This document shows positions 1 to 6,926 of a stretch of DNA of 12,768 bases, one piece after another (the first letter of the stretch is position 1; every line of letters begins with the position of its first letter). The DNA comes from Bacillota bacterium (GTDB lineage Bacteria; Bacillota_A; Clostridia; DSM-8532), in assembly GCA_023424865.1 (NCBI GenBank), contig JAFADM010000363.1, positions 1 through 12,768 on the forward strand, in the 5' to 3' direction. The translations under genes were made by a program, and so were the position numbers. The notes beneath the pieces were generated by a model that saw nothing but the letters and a program-made list of their open reading frames with translations, ran no database searches and had not been told where the DNA came from.

Positions 1-1068
1 TTTTCCGTTTGCATTAACATTGCCTTTGCTTCCGGAATCCCAAATTTGACTGTAATCCATTTTGCCGACAAAACCGCCTGCATAGGCCTTGGAAGCACTT
101 GAATCAATGTTCACGGCAACATTGACATAATTGCTGATAACATTGGTTCGAATAAGTTCCCCCGCTAAACCTCCGGCCATAATCGCAACTTCATTATTTC
201 CGGAAGCACTTCCCGTAATAATTCCCTGACTGATACAGTTTTGAATTGTGCTTATGAAGTAAGTTTGAGCCGCACCTATACTGGAGACTCCTGCTATGCC
301 CCCCAGGCGGACCCAATCTCCCGCTCCGGATACCGTTAAGGTAATATTAGTGGCGCCACAACCCGCAATGGAACCGGTGTGCGGCCTGTCACCGGGAATG
401 ACTGAACCGTTGCTTCCTACAATACCCCCAACCGCGACGTTGGAGCCATCCACCAGGAATGTGCCTTGAATGTTACAGCCGGAGATCTTGCCTTCATTTA
501 CTCCTGCAATGGCTCCCACATAGGTATAGTTGGTGGCTGTGCTCTGTGGGCTTATGCGTGCTGCCATGCTTAAGCTATGATTTACAGTAATGTTTACCTG
601 TTGAAGGAACAGATTCTTTACTGCACCATTGTTGCCAATACAGCCAAAAAGGCCTCTTGTATTACTTTTATCAGCGGGAAAGCTTCGAACATCATCAATA
701 GTTAGTCCGCTGATTGTCATAGCGGAGCCATCAAAGCTTCCCTTAAATGGATTTTCTATTGTACCTATGGGCGTCCAATTCCCGTAGCCGGAGAGATCCA
801 GATTTCCCACCGTATTGTCAATTTTCAGGAATTGGTTCTCAAAGGAGTTCCCATCATTAACCAATTGGGCAAGTCCTGCCAGATCATCCGCGGTGGACAG
901 AATATAGGGCTTATATTCCACACCCGTTCCGAAAGCTGCGTTGTCAAACCAGGCAGTGCTCGCCGTTCCCGCAAACGCAACCGACGGTAATAAAGAAAAA
1001 ATGATAGCCAGAATAAGAACAAAGGACAGTCCTTTTTTACATAAATCAAAACAAGACTTTACGCTCAT
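1..1068 (-). CDS. Secreted GLUG-repeat surface protein (3' end outside window)
   Basis: The frame is open from ATG at 1068 to the window edge (356 codons, no stop), so this is the N-terminal part of a longer protein. GAGGG lies 8 nt before the ATG. Residues 1-33 form a signal peptide: basic start, hydrophobic core FVLILAIIFSLL, cleavage likely at VAFA|GT. Residues 57-75 and 99-123 have the pattern ILSTADDLAGLAQLVN, then WTPIG and FKGSFDG..MTISGL, seen in Firmicutes cell-surface proteins with GLUG motifs. At least five GLUG-like repeats follow, each a GGxxG turn and then a short strand, near residues 184 (VGAIAG), 213 (VGGIVG), 255 (LGGIAG), 298 (AGGLAG) and 330 (AGGFVG), which suggests a beta-helical stalk. 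The protein is probably exported and wall-attached, perhaps an adhesin. Any anchor would lie outside the window. The specific function is unknown. A SARP-type regulator gene lies directly upstream. Confidence 0.85.
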   Translation of the reverse strand, partial: MSVKSCFDLCKKGLSFVLILAIIFSLLPSVAFAGTASTAWFDNAAFGTGVEYKPYILSTADDLAGLAQLVNDGNSFENQFLKIDNTVGNLDLSGYGNWTPIGTIENPFKGSFDGSAMTISGLTIDDVRSFPADKSNTRGLFGCIGNNGAVKNLFLQQVNITVNHSLSMAARISPQSTATNYTYVGAIAGVNEGKISGCNIQGTFLVDGSNVAVGGIVGSNGSVIPGDRPHTGSIAGCGATNITLTVSGAGDWVRLGGIAGVSSIGAAQTYFISTIQNCISQGIITGSASGNNEVAIMAGGLAGELIRTNVISNYVNVAVNIDSSASKAYAGGFVGKMDYSQIWDSGSKGNVNANGK

Positions 1069-1163
1069 AATACCTACCCTCTTCCTGTCGTCTACTTAAA
1101 CTGAAATAAAGAGCAATTAACCTCCTGTAACATCAAATTTCGATTTTTTTCTACATACTTTTT

Positions 1164-1196
1164 ATCTTATCAATTAATTCTGAGTAAATTCTGAGT
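1164..1196 (-). promoter_or_regulatory. Candidate SARP-type operator and promoter of the GLUG gene
   Basis: On the minus strand the heptamer ACTCAGA occurs twice (1190-1196 and 1179-1185), separated by 4 nt, giving an 11-bp period; the match extends to ACTCAGAATT. A -10-like TAAGAT (1164-1169) begins 9 nt after the second copy. Seen in sequence: the repeat and its spacing. Known: SARP regulators such as ActII-ORF4 and DnrI bind heptamer direct repeats of 11-bp period placed about 8 bp before the -10. Inference: the SARP-type regulator at 1282-2397 binds here. No good -35 is visible, as expected for an activator-dependent promoter. The rest of 1069-1213 shows only the ribosome binding site. 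Confidence 0.45.
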
Positions 1197-1213
1197 GGTA
1201 TTTCCACATGCAA

Positions 1214-1260
1214 AATGAAAAAAGCCTCATATTTCAATGAATATGAAGGCTTTTTTCATT
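1214..1260 (-). terminator. Intrinsic terminator of the SARP-type regulator gene
   Basis: A long hairpin has arms at 1214-1233 and 1240-1260, a 6-nt loop, and one bulged base. The core AAAAAAGCCT is flanked by A and T runs, so it works in both directions. It begins 22 nt after the stop codon of the minus-strand regulator gene and separates it from the GLUG gene promoter. Confidence 0.9.
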
Positions 1261-1281
1261 CTGGGAATTTGTACCATACCT

Positions 1282-2397
1282 TTATTTTTCTTGTCGGAAG
1301 TTAGATACTCTTTCTTTAAAATCAGGAAAGGCAGCTATCCCTAATTCCTCTTTCATTTGCTGGCAATACTTTGCATAATATCTTTTAGCCGTTCGTATAT
1401 CACCCTTATAACACAGTACATCCACAAGAAGCTCGTTGCACTCTTCATTAACAGCATTCTTTTTAATTTCAAGCTTAAGGTATTTCAATGCCTCATCACT
1501 CCTGCCCATACGGCAAAGCTCCTGAACAAAGCTGCGTCTCACCTTGTTCATTAAAAGAACCAGCTCCTGATCCAGCTCTCTTGACCAGAAAGTGTCATAT
1601 TGAGGCAAAAGCTCTCCCCCGTAGAGAGAAACAGCCTTATCCAGCATTTTCAGGTTACCGGTTTTCAAGCCCTCTTCCGCAGCTTCTAAAAAAACTTCAA
1701 CATCTGTTTTAACCTGTTCTCCCTTTAACAAATAAGCACCCCGAGTGTATTCCACCTGAAGCATCTCATCACCGGCCTGTTCCTTTAATGTTTTACGCAT
1801 TTGATAAACACAGGTATGCAGATAAGGCAGGGCTTTATCCTCGGGCATTGATAAAAAAAGCGTATCCAGCAGGACTGTTTTGTGGCTTTTCCTGCCTTTT
1901 TGAAGGAGCAGATAAGCAAACAGCTCTTCTACCTTGGACGATGAAAAAGAGACAGGTCCTGTTTTGGCTTTGGCTTCAAAACCGCCAAAGCATCTTACGA
2001 ACAGTGTAGGGCTTTCCCTCGCCTTATCCCCGGCGACTGCTGAAAGCTTCTGTATTTTTTCAACTGCCTTTTGCAGGCGTTCTTTTCGTACCGGCTTCAA
2101 AAGGTAGTCATAAGCATTTAACTCAAAGGCCTCCACCGCATAGGAATCGTGGGCTGTGATGAAAACAATAGCCGTACCTGGCGATACCTCGTTGATTTTT
2201 CCTGCCAGGGTGATACCATCCAGACCGGACATATGTATGTCGAGAAAAGCGATATCCGGAAGCACTGTTCCGGCATCCGATAAAGCATCTTCTCCATAGA
2301 GATAGGTTTTTATCGATTTCACCTGTGGAATTTCGTTTAAAAGCATTTCCAGCATTCTCATCGCCGGCAGTTCATCATCAACAATTATTGCTTTCAT
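1282..2397 (-). CDS. Receiver-SARP response regulator (receiver, wHTH, BTAD)
   Basis: This is a 371-residue transcription factor with three modules. Residues 1-118 are a CheY-like receiver with the acidic pair D7/D8, phosphoacceptor D53 in FLDIHMSGLDG, T81 and K101, all intact. Residues about 131-225 are a winged-helix DNA-binding domain of the SARP/OmpR type (LFVRCFGGFEA to TRGAYLL). Residues about 232-371 are a helical TPR-like bacterial transcriptional activator domain (BTAD). This receiver-SARP layout is common in Clostridia. A weak AAGAGAG lies 9 nt before the ATG. No histidine kinase lies beside it. It has its own likely promoter and a strong terminator, so it is monocistronic. The best target candidate is the GLUG gene immediately downstream, whose promoter carries a SARP-like repeat. 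The domain call is firm; the target is inferred. Confidence 0.9.
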   Translation of the reverse strand: MKAIIVDDELPAMRMLEMLLNEIPQVKSIKTYLYGEDALSDAGTVLPDIAFLDIHMSGLDGITLAGKINEVSPGTAIVFITAHDSYAVEAFELNAYDYLLKPVRKERLQKAVEKIQKLSAVAGDKARESPTLFVRCFGGFEAKAKTGPVSFSSSKVEELFAYLLLQKGRKSHKTVLLDTLFLSMPEDKALPYLHTCVYQMRKTLKEQAGDEMLQVEYTRGAYLLKGEQVKTDVEVFLEAAEEGLKTGNLKMLDKAVSLYGGELLPQYDTFWSRELDQELVLLMNKVRRSFVQELCRMGRSDEALKYLKLEIKKNAVNEECNELLVDVLCYKGDIRTAKRYYAKYCQQMKEELGIAAFPDFKERVSNFRQEK

Positions 2398-2458
2398 TTT
2401 CTTGCACTCTCTTATAACTGTTTTTAGCTCATTCTTTTTTGAGGTGTTATAAAAATTT

Positions 2459-2486
2459 ATTATACTGTTTTTAAAGAATAACGCAA
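2459..2486 (-). promoter_or_regulatory. Promoter of the receiver-SARP gene
   Basis: On the minus strand there is a perfect -10 TATAAT at 2459-2464 and a weak -35 TTGCGT at 2481-2486, 16 bp apart. It lies 62 nt before the start codon. The 10-mer TAAAAACAGT overlaps this -10 region (2464-2473) and recurs at 2417-2426, 47 bp away; its meaning is unknown. No clear terminator for the preceding EAL-HDOD gene is seen, so some read-through is possible. Confidence 0.55.
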
Positions 2487-2506
2487 CGGGCTCTTTACGG
2501 AAAATC

Positions 2507-3727
2507 TCAGCGTGTATTAATACCGTTTATCCAGACAATAGCCTCCAGATAAGCTTTTGTTACAATCTCCTGGGAAAGGGAGAGCTTGTCCGCCAGCATC
2601 AAAAAGCTGTCCCACTGGCCTTTTTCATAAGCCAATACAAGCTGATAGCAAAGGGACATGGCACTGTCATCATAGCTTCCCATAAGAAGATCCCTTGTTT
2701 CACAGCATAGGGGCAGCTCCTTTAATATCTCCTCCATGGGACAACCCATCATCGTGTCCAGCATGGACAGAATCCCAGCCGTAAAAAGCTCATTGCTCCA
2801 TTGAGCCGCCTGAGTTCTTTTGCTGACAAGCTCGAGACATTTGGCCCTTTGTGCACATAGATTTACAAGGGCATCCTGCCCCTTATCAGCTATTTTTCTT
2901 AAGATGGTGATATAAGCCCATTTTTTCAGTTCATCCATTCCCAGAAGCACGGCAGCCCTGCGAACCGAGCTTATCCGCTCCCCTCGGTAATAATAGGCGG
3001 TATTGGCTATTCTCAGTATTTCGTAAGAAAAAGCCACATCCTTTTCTATGATGGGCAGAATATCGTCAAACTGAGGCTCTTCCTTAGCGAATGCCTTCAT
3101 AAGAAGGAGATGGTTCATAGCCGACTGGGGAAGGCCGCGTATGGATGAAATGACAGGCTTCGAAAAATAATAGCCCTGAAAAAGCTTATAGCCGCACCGA
3201 AGGGCCATGAGATAGTCCTCCTGTGTTTCCACCTTTTCAGCCAGGAAAAGGACCTTCTCATTGCCAAAGCTTTCGATAATCTCTTTTCTTTCCTTCTCAC
3301 TGCGTGTAAGAAAAAAGTCTACTTTTATAATATTGGCCAGTTTTACAAGGTTCTCATACCCGGGACGAAAAACAAAATCATCCAAAGCCAGGGTATAGCC
3401 GCTCTGCTTGAGGCTTTTGCAGGCCGACAGGATTTCCTTGTTGGGCTCAACATTCTCAAGGATCTCCACGACAATCTGCTCTTTTGGGAAAAGCGTGGCA
3501 ACACGGTGGAGCAGCATCTTTTCCGTAAAATTAATAAAAGCACGCTTGCCTCCCGTTATTTCATCCACACCCATGGATAAAAAGCCCGCCGCCATGACAC
3601 TGGAGGACGCCATATCCCCATCCTTCCCATTATAGGCGTTACTTCCTTCTTCCCTGTAAAGGAGCTCATAGCCGTAGAGCTCCTGACTTTCTGATAATAT
3701 CGGCTGTCTCGCAAAGAGCAGCGCCAT
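2507..3727 (-). CDS. EAL-HDOD signalling protein (YuxH family)
   Basis: This 406-residue cytosolic protein has the EAL-HDOD layout of YuxH-like proteins. Residues 1-200 are an EAL fold. The signature is ELLYR (21-25) in place of EALxR. N66, E88, the DD pair 116-117, K135, E164 and Q184 can be matched to the usual metal and substrate residues, but the loop-6 motif DDFGTGYSS is replaced by DDFVFRPGYEN (116-126). Loop-6 changes normally go with loss of c-di-GMP phosphodiesterase activity, so a binding or scaffold role is more likely than catalysis. Residues about 205-390 are an HDOD domain, an HD-related non-enzymatic output domain. GGAGG lies 9 nt before the ATG. The gene starts 36 nt after the CheY-TPR gene and is surely cotranscribed, which suggests that regulator controls it. 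The family is clear; the cellular role is unknown. Confidence 0.9.
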   Translation of the reverse strand: MALLFARQPILSESQELYGYELLYREEGSNAYNGKDGDMASSSVMAAGFLSMGVDEITGGKRAFINFTEKMLLHRVATLFPKEQIVVEILENVEPNKEILSACKSLKQSGYTLALDDFVFRPGYENLVKLANIIKVDFFLTRSEKERKEIIESFGNEKVLFLAEKVETQEDYLMALRCGYKLFQGYYFSKPVISSIRGLPQSAMNHLLLMKAFAKEEPQFDDILPIIEKDVAFSYEILRIANTAYYYRGERISSVRRAAVLLGMDELKKWAYITILRKIADKGQDALVNLCAQRAKCLELVSKRTQAAQWSNELFTAGILSMLDTMMGCPMEEILKELPLCCETRDLLMGSYDDSAMSLCYQLVLAYEKGQWDSFLMLADKLSLSQEIVTKAYLEAIVWINGINTR

Positions 3728-3763
3728 AAACTTCTACCTCCGGGTTTCCCCCTCCTCCATCTG

Positions 3764-4369
3764 TCATTTAAATAACTCGTAGACCTTCTGAAATTTTGAA
3801 GCCCTCTCCTTGTCACCAAGCATTAAGTAAGCCTTGCTCATAATCCGATAGATTTCAGCTCCCGAGGGTTCCTGTGAAAGAGCCTGACGCAAATGCTCCA
3901 ATGCACCTTCGGGATTGCCGCAGTCAAGCTCTCTGCGGGCCATCTCCAAAAGCTCATACTCAGGTAATTGAGACGATCTGAACTTTTTTATCCGTTCCTG
4001 ACCAAGCTGTTTATTTAAATCACCAATGAATTCTTTGAACTTATCCACGGTAAAGGGTTTTTGCAAATAGGCGATTGCACCGAGGCGGGTACATTCCACC
4101 GCATTTTTTACCGTCGCATAGGCAGTAGTAACCACCACCGGCACATTAATTCCTTGGCTTACCATCCACTTAAATAATTCTGTCCCGCTCATAAAGGGCA
4201 TTTTTATGTCGAGGAAAACAATGTCGAAGTCACGGCTTGAAAGGTATTCCTTTGCCTGACGGCCGCTTTCAGCTTGTACAACCTCGTAACCCACCTGTTC
4301 CAAACATTTTTTCAGCAGCATTCGCATGGATTTGGTGTCATCAACAACCAGAGCAATTCTCAAAATCAT
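3764..4369 (-). CDS. CheY-like response regulator with C-terminal TPR region
   Basis: This is a single receiver domain (about residues 4-125) with D10/D11, phosphoacceptor D54 in FLDIKMPFMSG, T82 and K104, all canonical. A helical tail (about 135-200) resembles a TPR pair (EGALEHLRQALSQEPSGAEIY, first 20 residues EGALEHLRQALSQEPSGAEI). There is no DNA-binding or enzymatic output domain, so it should act by protein contact. The frame is open up to an ATG at 4450, but the receiver begins only at 4369. AAGGAA lies 2-3 nt before ATG 4369 and about 8-9 nt before TTG 4363 (giving MRIALVVDD), so the true start may be the TTG. It is the first gene of a two-gene operon with the EAL-HDOD protein, its likely partner. 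No sensor kinase is in the window. Confidence 0.88.
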   Translation of the reverse strand: MILRIALVVDDTKSMRMLLKKCLEQVGYEVVQAESGRQAKEYLSSRDFDIVFLDIKMPFMSGTELFKWMVSQGINVPVVVTTAYATVKNAVECTRLGAIAYLQKPFTVDKFKEFIGDLNKQLGQERIKKFRSSQLPEYELLEMARRELDCGNPEGALEHLRQALSQEPSGAEIYRIMSKAYLMLGDKERASKFQKVYELFK

Positions 4370-4507
4370 CTTCCTTCCGATGAATTGGGGAAATTCGTTA
4401 TATAAAATCATATCCCAATAGCAGAAAATAATAAACCGGCGTCCCCTCATCTTCTTTAAAAAACCCTAATGTTCTTTCCCCGTTTTTTGAAAATAAGTAC
4501 CCTTATC

Positions 4508-4535
4508 TTAATATTTCTTATAAATTCTTTCTCAA
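4508..4535 (-). promoter_or_regulatory. Possible promoter of the CheY-TPR / EAL-HDOD operon
   Basis: On the minus strand there is a -35-like TTGAGA (4530-4535) and a -10-like TATTAA (4508-4513), 16 bp apart. This implies a leader of about 130 nt. The gene-free stretch 4370-4694 otherwise holds the terminator at 4599-4635 and a short ATAAG/CTTAT hairpin (4493-4506). A second -10-like TATGAT near 4407 is a weaker candidate. No riboswitch was recognised. Confidence 0.3.
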
Positions 4536-4598
4536 TCTCTTCATATGCATTTTTTTACAAATAAGATAACTCTTTGCTTTCCATGCCTTAAAGCGTTG

Positions 4599-4635
4599 AA
4601 AAAAAGCGGGAAGACTGCTTTAACCAGCCCCCCGC
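4599..4635 (-). terminator. Intrinsic terminator of the Gfo/Idh/MocA gene
   Basis: Minus-strand RNA folds GCGGGGGGCUG (4625-4635) against CAGUCUUCCCGC (4606-4617). The stem has two G-U pairs, one bulge and a 7-nt loop, and is followed by seven U (4599-4605). It lies 60 nt after the oxidoreductase stop codon and closes that transcript. Confidence 0.88.
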
Positions 4636-4694
4636 CTGTGTTCCATGCGACGCCGCAAAACTGATAAATCAGCACGGCTAGCCATAAAAGTTCT

Positions 4695-5768
4695 TTATTT
4701 GATTTTGACAGCCTTCATCTGAGCCTTAACGCACAGCTCTCCGGCCTTGAAAGCATGCTCCTGAGTCATTGCGTTTTCCGTGCGGTTGATACAGTCTAAA
4801 ATAAGCTGACCGAAGTAGGGAAAGCCTACTTTGCCGTGCACGGGAAGATGGTGCTCACCGCTTTTATTAACAAGGAAAACATGATCGCCTTCCTTCTCCA
4901 CACCCACATTAACATATTTACGAAGCTCAATATACCCTTCGGTTCCAAGAATAAGGGTTCTGCCGTCACCCCAGGTGCTGAGCCCGTCCGGCGTAAACCA
5001 GTCCACTCTGAAATAATGAGTGGCACCGTTGTCGCCCACAAGCAGGGCATCACCGAAATCATCCAGCTCCGGATAATCGGGATTATTATAATTGGCTATC
5101 TGGCTATGGGAAACGGTAGCGTCTTTTGCTCCGGAATAATACAAAAACTGTTCAATCTGATGGCTGCCGATATCGCAGAGGATGCCGCCATAATTTTCTT
5201 TCTTAAAAAACCATTGGGGTCGGGACGGCGCATTGAGGCGGTGAGGCCCCAGTCCCAGCACCTGTATAACCTTGCCGATGGCTCCTTCATGAATAAGCTG
5301 TCCGGCATAAACGGCACTTTCCACATGAAGACGTTCGGAGTAGTAAACCATATACTTTTTCCCTGTTTCCTTAACCTTTGCCCTGGCTTTTTCCACCTGC
5401 TCCAGAGTCGTAAAGGGCGCTTTATCCGTAAAATAATCCTTGCCTCCGTCCATGACCTTAAGGCCCAGTCCGCACCGCTGGGAAGTAACGGCTGCCGCCG
5501 CAACCAGCTTAATATCCTGATCCTTCAGAATCTCATCCAGGCTTTGTGCTGCTTTGGCTTGAGGAAACACCTTTAAAAAGGCCTGAACCTTGGCAGGATC
5601 CGGATCATACACATATTTAAGCGTTGCTCCTGCTTCTGTCAATCCATTGCACATGCCATAAATATGACCGTGATCCAGAGCTGTTGCAGCAAAAGAGAAT
5701 TCGCCCGCTTTTACGACGGGTTTGGCTTTGCCCACAGGCGCGTAATTCATTCCATCAGCTTTTTGCAT
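4695..5768 (-). CDS. Gfo/Idh/MocA-family NAD(P)-dependent oxidoreductase
   Basis: From ATG 5768 the protein has 357 residues, the usual length for the family. The Rossmann half (about 22-145) has an unusual nucleotide loop, ALDHGHIYG (30-38), where most members have GxGxxG. VYDPDPAK (53-60) follows as the second strand. The motif with the catalytic lysine is DKAPFTTLEQ (K116) instead of EKP. The C-terminal substrate half carries GGILCDIGSHQIEQ (194-207) with D199 and H203, the usual catalytic positions. These enzymes act on sugars, inositols and related polyols; the substrate cannot be told here. A GTG at 5777 is also in frame, but the GTGAG element 8 nt before ATG 5768 favours the ATG. Cytosolic, no signal peptide. 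It is transcribed alone with its own terminator, so the neighbours give no clue to the pathway. Confidence 0.88.
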   Translation of the reverse strand: MQKADGMNYAPVGKAKPVVKAGEFSFAATALDHGHIYGMCNGLTEAGATLKYVYDPDPAKVQAFLKVFPQAKAAQSLDEILKDQDIKLVAAAAVTSQRCGLGLKVMDGGKDYFTDKAPFTTLEQVEKARAKVKETGKKYMVYYSERLHVESAVYAGQLIHEGAIGKVIQVLGLGPHRLNAPSRPQWFFKKENYGGILCDIGSHQIEQFLYYSGAKDATVSHSQIANYNNPDYPELDDFGDALLVGDNGATHYFRVDWFTPDGLSTWGDGRTLILGTEGYIELRKYVNVGVEKEGDHVFLVNKSGEHHLPVHGKVGFPYFGQLILDCINRTENAMTQEHAFKAGELCVKAQMKAVKIK

Positions 5769-5798
5769 CGGATACACTCACTTTCATTTAATGTTTTG

Positions 5799-5810
5799 CC
5801 GCTTTCGCGG
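5799..5810 (-). other. CCGC-GAAA-GCGG hairpin in leader of the oxidoreductase gene
   Basis: A perfect 4-bp stem closed by a GNRA (GAAA) tetraloop on the minus-strand RNA, 31 nt before ATG 5768. It is too short to call a known riboswitch. It may stabilise the leader. The region 5769-5899 shows no convincing promoter to my eye. Confidence 0.35.
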
Positions 5811-5899
5811 AACCATCCCGGTAACTAAAAGGCTCTAACCGATTCTTTCTTTTATTATTTCATAAAACGGAGTAAAAGCCTACCCTTTGTTAATCAAGG

Positions 5900-6070
5900 T
5901 TATTCCTTCACCGTACCCTGGATCCAATCCATCATCTCCCCGATATCATAAACCCTGGCATCGCCCATTTCCACAAGCGCTTTGGCCGCCTCCCCACTTG
6001 TTCTGCCACCGCGGCAGTATACCGGAATAACAGCCGCCTTATCCGGCAGCTGCTTCGGGGCCTTTTCCTT
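5900..6070 (-). pseudogene. Rhodanese C-terminal remnant behind arsR
   Basis: In the same frame as arsR, directly after its TGA, 56 codons run to a TAA at 5900-5902. They read as the C-terminal half of a single-domain rhodanese: EKAPKQLPDKAAV, then VIPVYCRGGRTSGEAAKAL (residues 14-32) with the active-site loop C-R-G-G-R-T-S, then VYDIGEMMDWIQG. The N-terminal half, with the DVR-type strand and the HIPGA region, is missing, and no ATG, GTG or TTG with a spaced ribosome binding site precedes the conserved part. Rhodaneses move sulfane sulfur onto an active-site cysteine and often sit beside persulfide-responsive ArsR genes, so this is very likely the decayed last gene of the operon. The AAAGGA overlapping the arsR stop may be its old ribosome binding site. 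An ATT or CTG start for a mini-protein is possible but unlikely. Confidence 0.75.
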
Positions 6071-6349
6071 TCAGCAGTAGTGTTTTTTAAGCACAGACAG
6101 AATTTCCTCCACCCGGTGATCCAAAATGGTATAGGTAATGTTCTGTCCCGATTTGGAGGAATCAAGAATCCCATAAGCCTTCATAAGCCCCAAATGCTGG
6201 GAAAGGGCGGACTGAGTTATCCCAGGAATTCCTTCGGCCAGCCTGCTTACGGTTTTCGGACCGTCAATAAGCTGGCATAAAATGAGAAGCCGGTTTTCAT
6301 TGGCCAGTATTTTTAAAAGCTCCGCTATTTTCTTTGCTTTTTCTTCCAT
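6071..6349 (-). CDS. ArsR-family repressor, SqrR/BigR-like persulfide sensor
   Basis: This is a 92-residue winged-helix repressor. ILANENRLLILCQLI (14-28) and the recognition region TQSALSQHLGLMKAYGIL are typical ArsR. There are just two cysteines, C25 in LILCQL and the final residue C92 (KKHYC). Both match the cysteine pair of the SqrR/BigR/YgaV group, which forms a polysulfide bridge on reaction with persulfides and then leaves the DNA. The metal-site motif ELCVCDL of ArsR/SmtB is absent. AAAGGA lies 8 nt before ATG 6349; ATGs at 6355 and 6367 are also in frame but lie too close to it or lack a site. The gene overlaps the napH-like frame by 53 bp. It probably represses its own operon through the inverted repeat at 7206-7231. 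The family is firm; the persulfide role is inferred from the cysteines and the adjacent rhodanese remnant. Confidence 0.88.
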   Translation of the reverse strand: MEEKAKKIAELLKILANENRLLILCQLIDGPKTVSRLAEGIPGITQSALSQHLGLMKAYGILDSSKSGQNITYTILDHRVEEILSVLKKHYC

Positions 6350-6926
6350 ATTCATTGTCCTTTCCATGCCTTAAAATACAAATCCCCTGTGTCATGGTGC
6401 CCATGGGGCAGTAAACGCACCAGGTACGCGGTTTGTACAGGGCCATGGTCGCAAGGCCCAAAATCGTTGAAGTCAGCATGACGCCATAAAATCCAAAAGC
6501 GAACTGGGCGGCCCATGGTGCTGCAAATGAAATAGCTGTCCATTGCCAAGGCAGCTTAAACACCCAAAGCAGAGTGACAGCCTCTTTAAGTGAAGCACCT
6601 GCAAAAACCTGATAGGTGGTATAAATCATTAATCCAAACATTATCATAAAAAAGGTAAGGAAGCCATACCTGAAGCCCTTGCTTCTTAAAAAACGGGGAG
6701 GCTTGGCACCTCTTGAAAGCCCCAGACGGCCTCCCAGAAGCTCAAACAGCTGTCCGCGTCCGCAATACCGGTTGCAGTAGGCTTTATTGCCTTTGGCCAC
6801 CGCAATTAACAGTGGAATAAAAAAGCATAAAAGACCCAGCCAGGCAAAAAGAATGTTAAAAAGCCCCAAGACGAGATAAAGGGCTGAAGCGAGCCATAAA
6901 AAATCATACCAGCGCTTTTTGTTCAT
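6297..6926 (-). CDS. NapH-like membrane 4Fe-4S polyferredoxin
   Basis: From ATG 6926 (AAGGAGG 9 nt upstream) the protein has 209 residues. Four hydrophobic segments (about 8-26, 27-45, 87-108 and 140-163) indicate an integral membrane protein. Two cysteine motifs, CNRYCGRG (51-58) and CVYCPMGTM (170-178), match the Fer4_5 motif of NapH/RdxA/CcoG-type proteins, which pass electrons between the membrane and soluble carriers. The start lies 23 bp inside the ferredoxin gene, so translation is probably coupled and the ferredoxin is the likely partner. From about residue 185 the frame runs into arsR and codes an unusual basic tail of some 25 residues. One more T in the TTTT run at 6373-6376 would instead end the protein at a TGA (6352-6354) that overlaps an arsR ATG. 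The electron acceptor is unknown. Confidence 0.82.
   Translation of the reverse strand: MNKKRWYDFLWLASALYLVLGLFNILFAWLGLLCFFIPLLIAVAKGNKAYCNRYCGRGQLFELLGGRLGLSRGAKPPRFLRSKGFRYGFLTFFMIMFGLMIYTTYQVFAGASLKEAVTLLWVFKLPWQWTAISFAAPWAAQFAFGFYGVMLTSTILGLATMALYKPRTWCVYCPMGTMTQGICILRHGKDNEYGRKSKENSGAFKNTGQ

Noticed and set aside
825..1049. 74-codon minus-strand frame overlapping the GLUG gene
   Set aside because: The competing frame has a signal peptide, ribosome binding site and GLUG repeats; this one is a frame-shifted reading of it.
4836..5576. 246-codon plus-strand open frame opposite the oxidoreductase gene
   Set aside because: It lies wholly antisense to a clear Gfo/Idh/MocA gene, shows no recognisable domain and has no ribosome binding site. 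It is a shadow frame.
6071..6073. arsR TGA as a selenocysteine codon joining ArsR to the rhodanese
   Set aside because: I see no bacterial SECIS-like hairpin with the expected apical loop after it, and the rhodanese part lacks its first half. A true stop plus a deletion is simpler.
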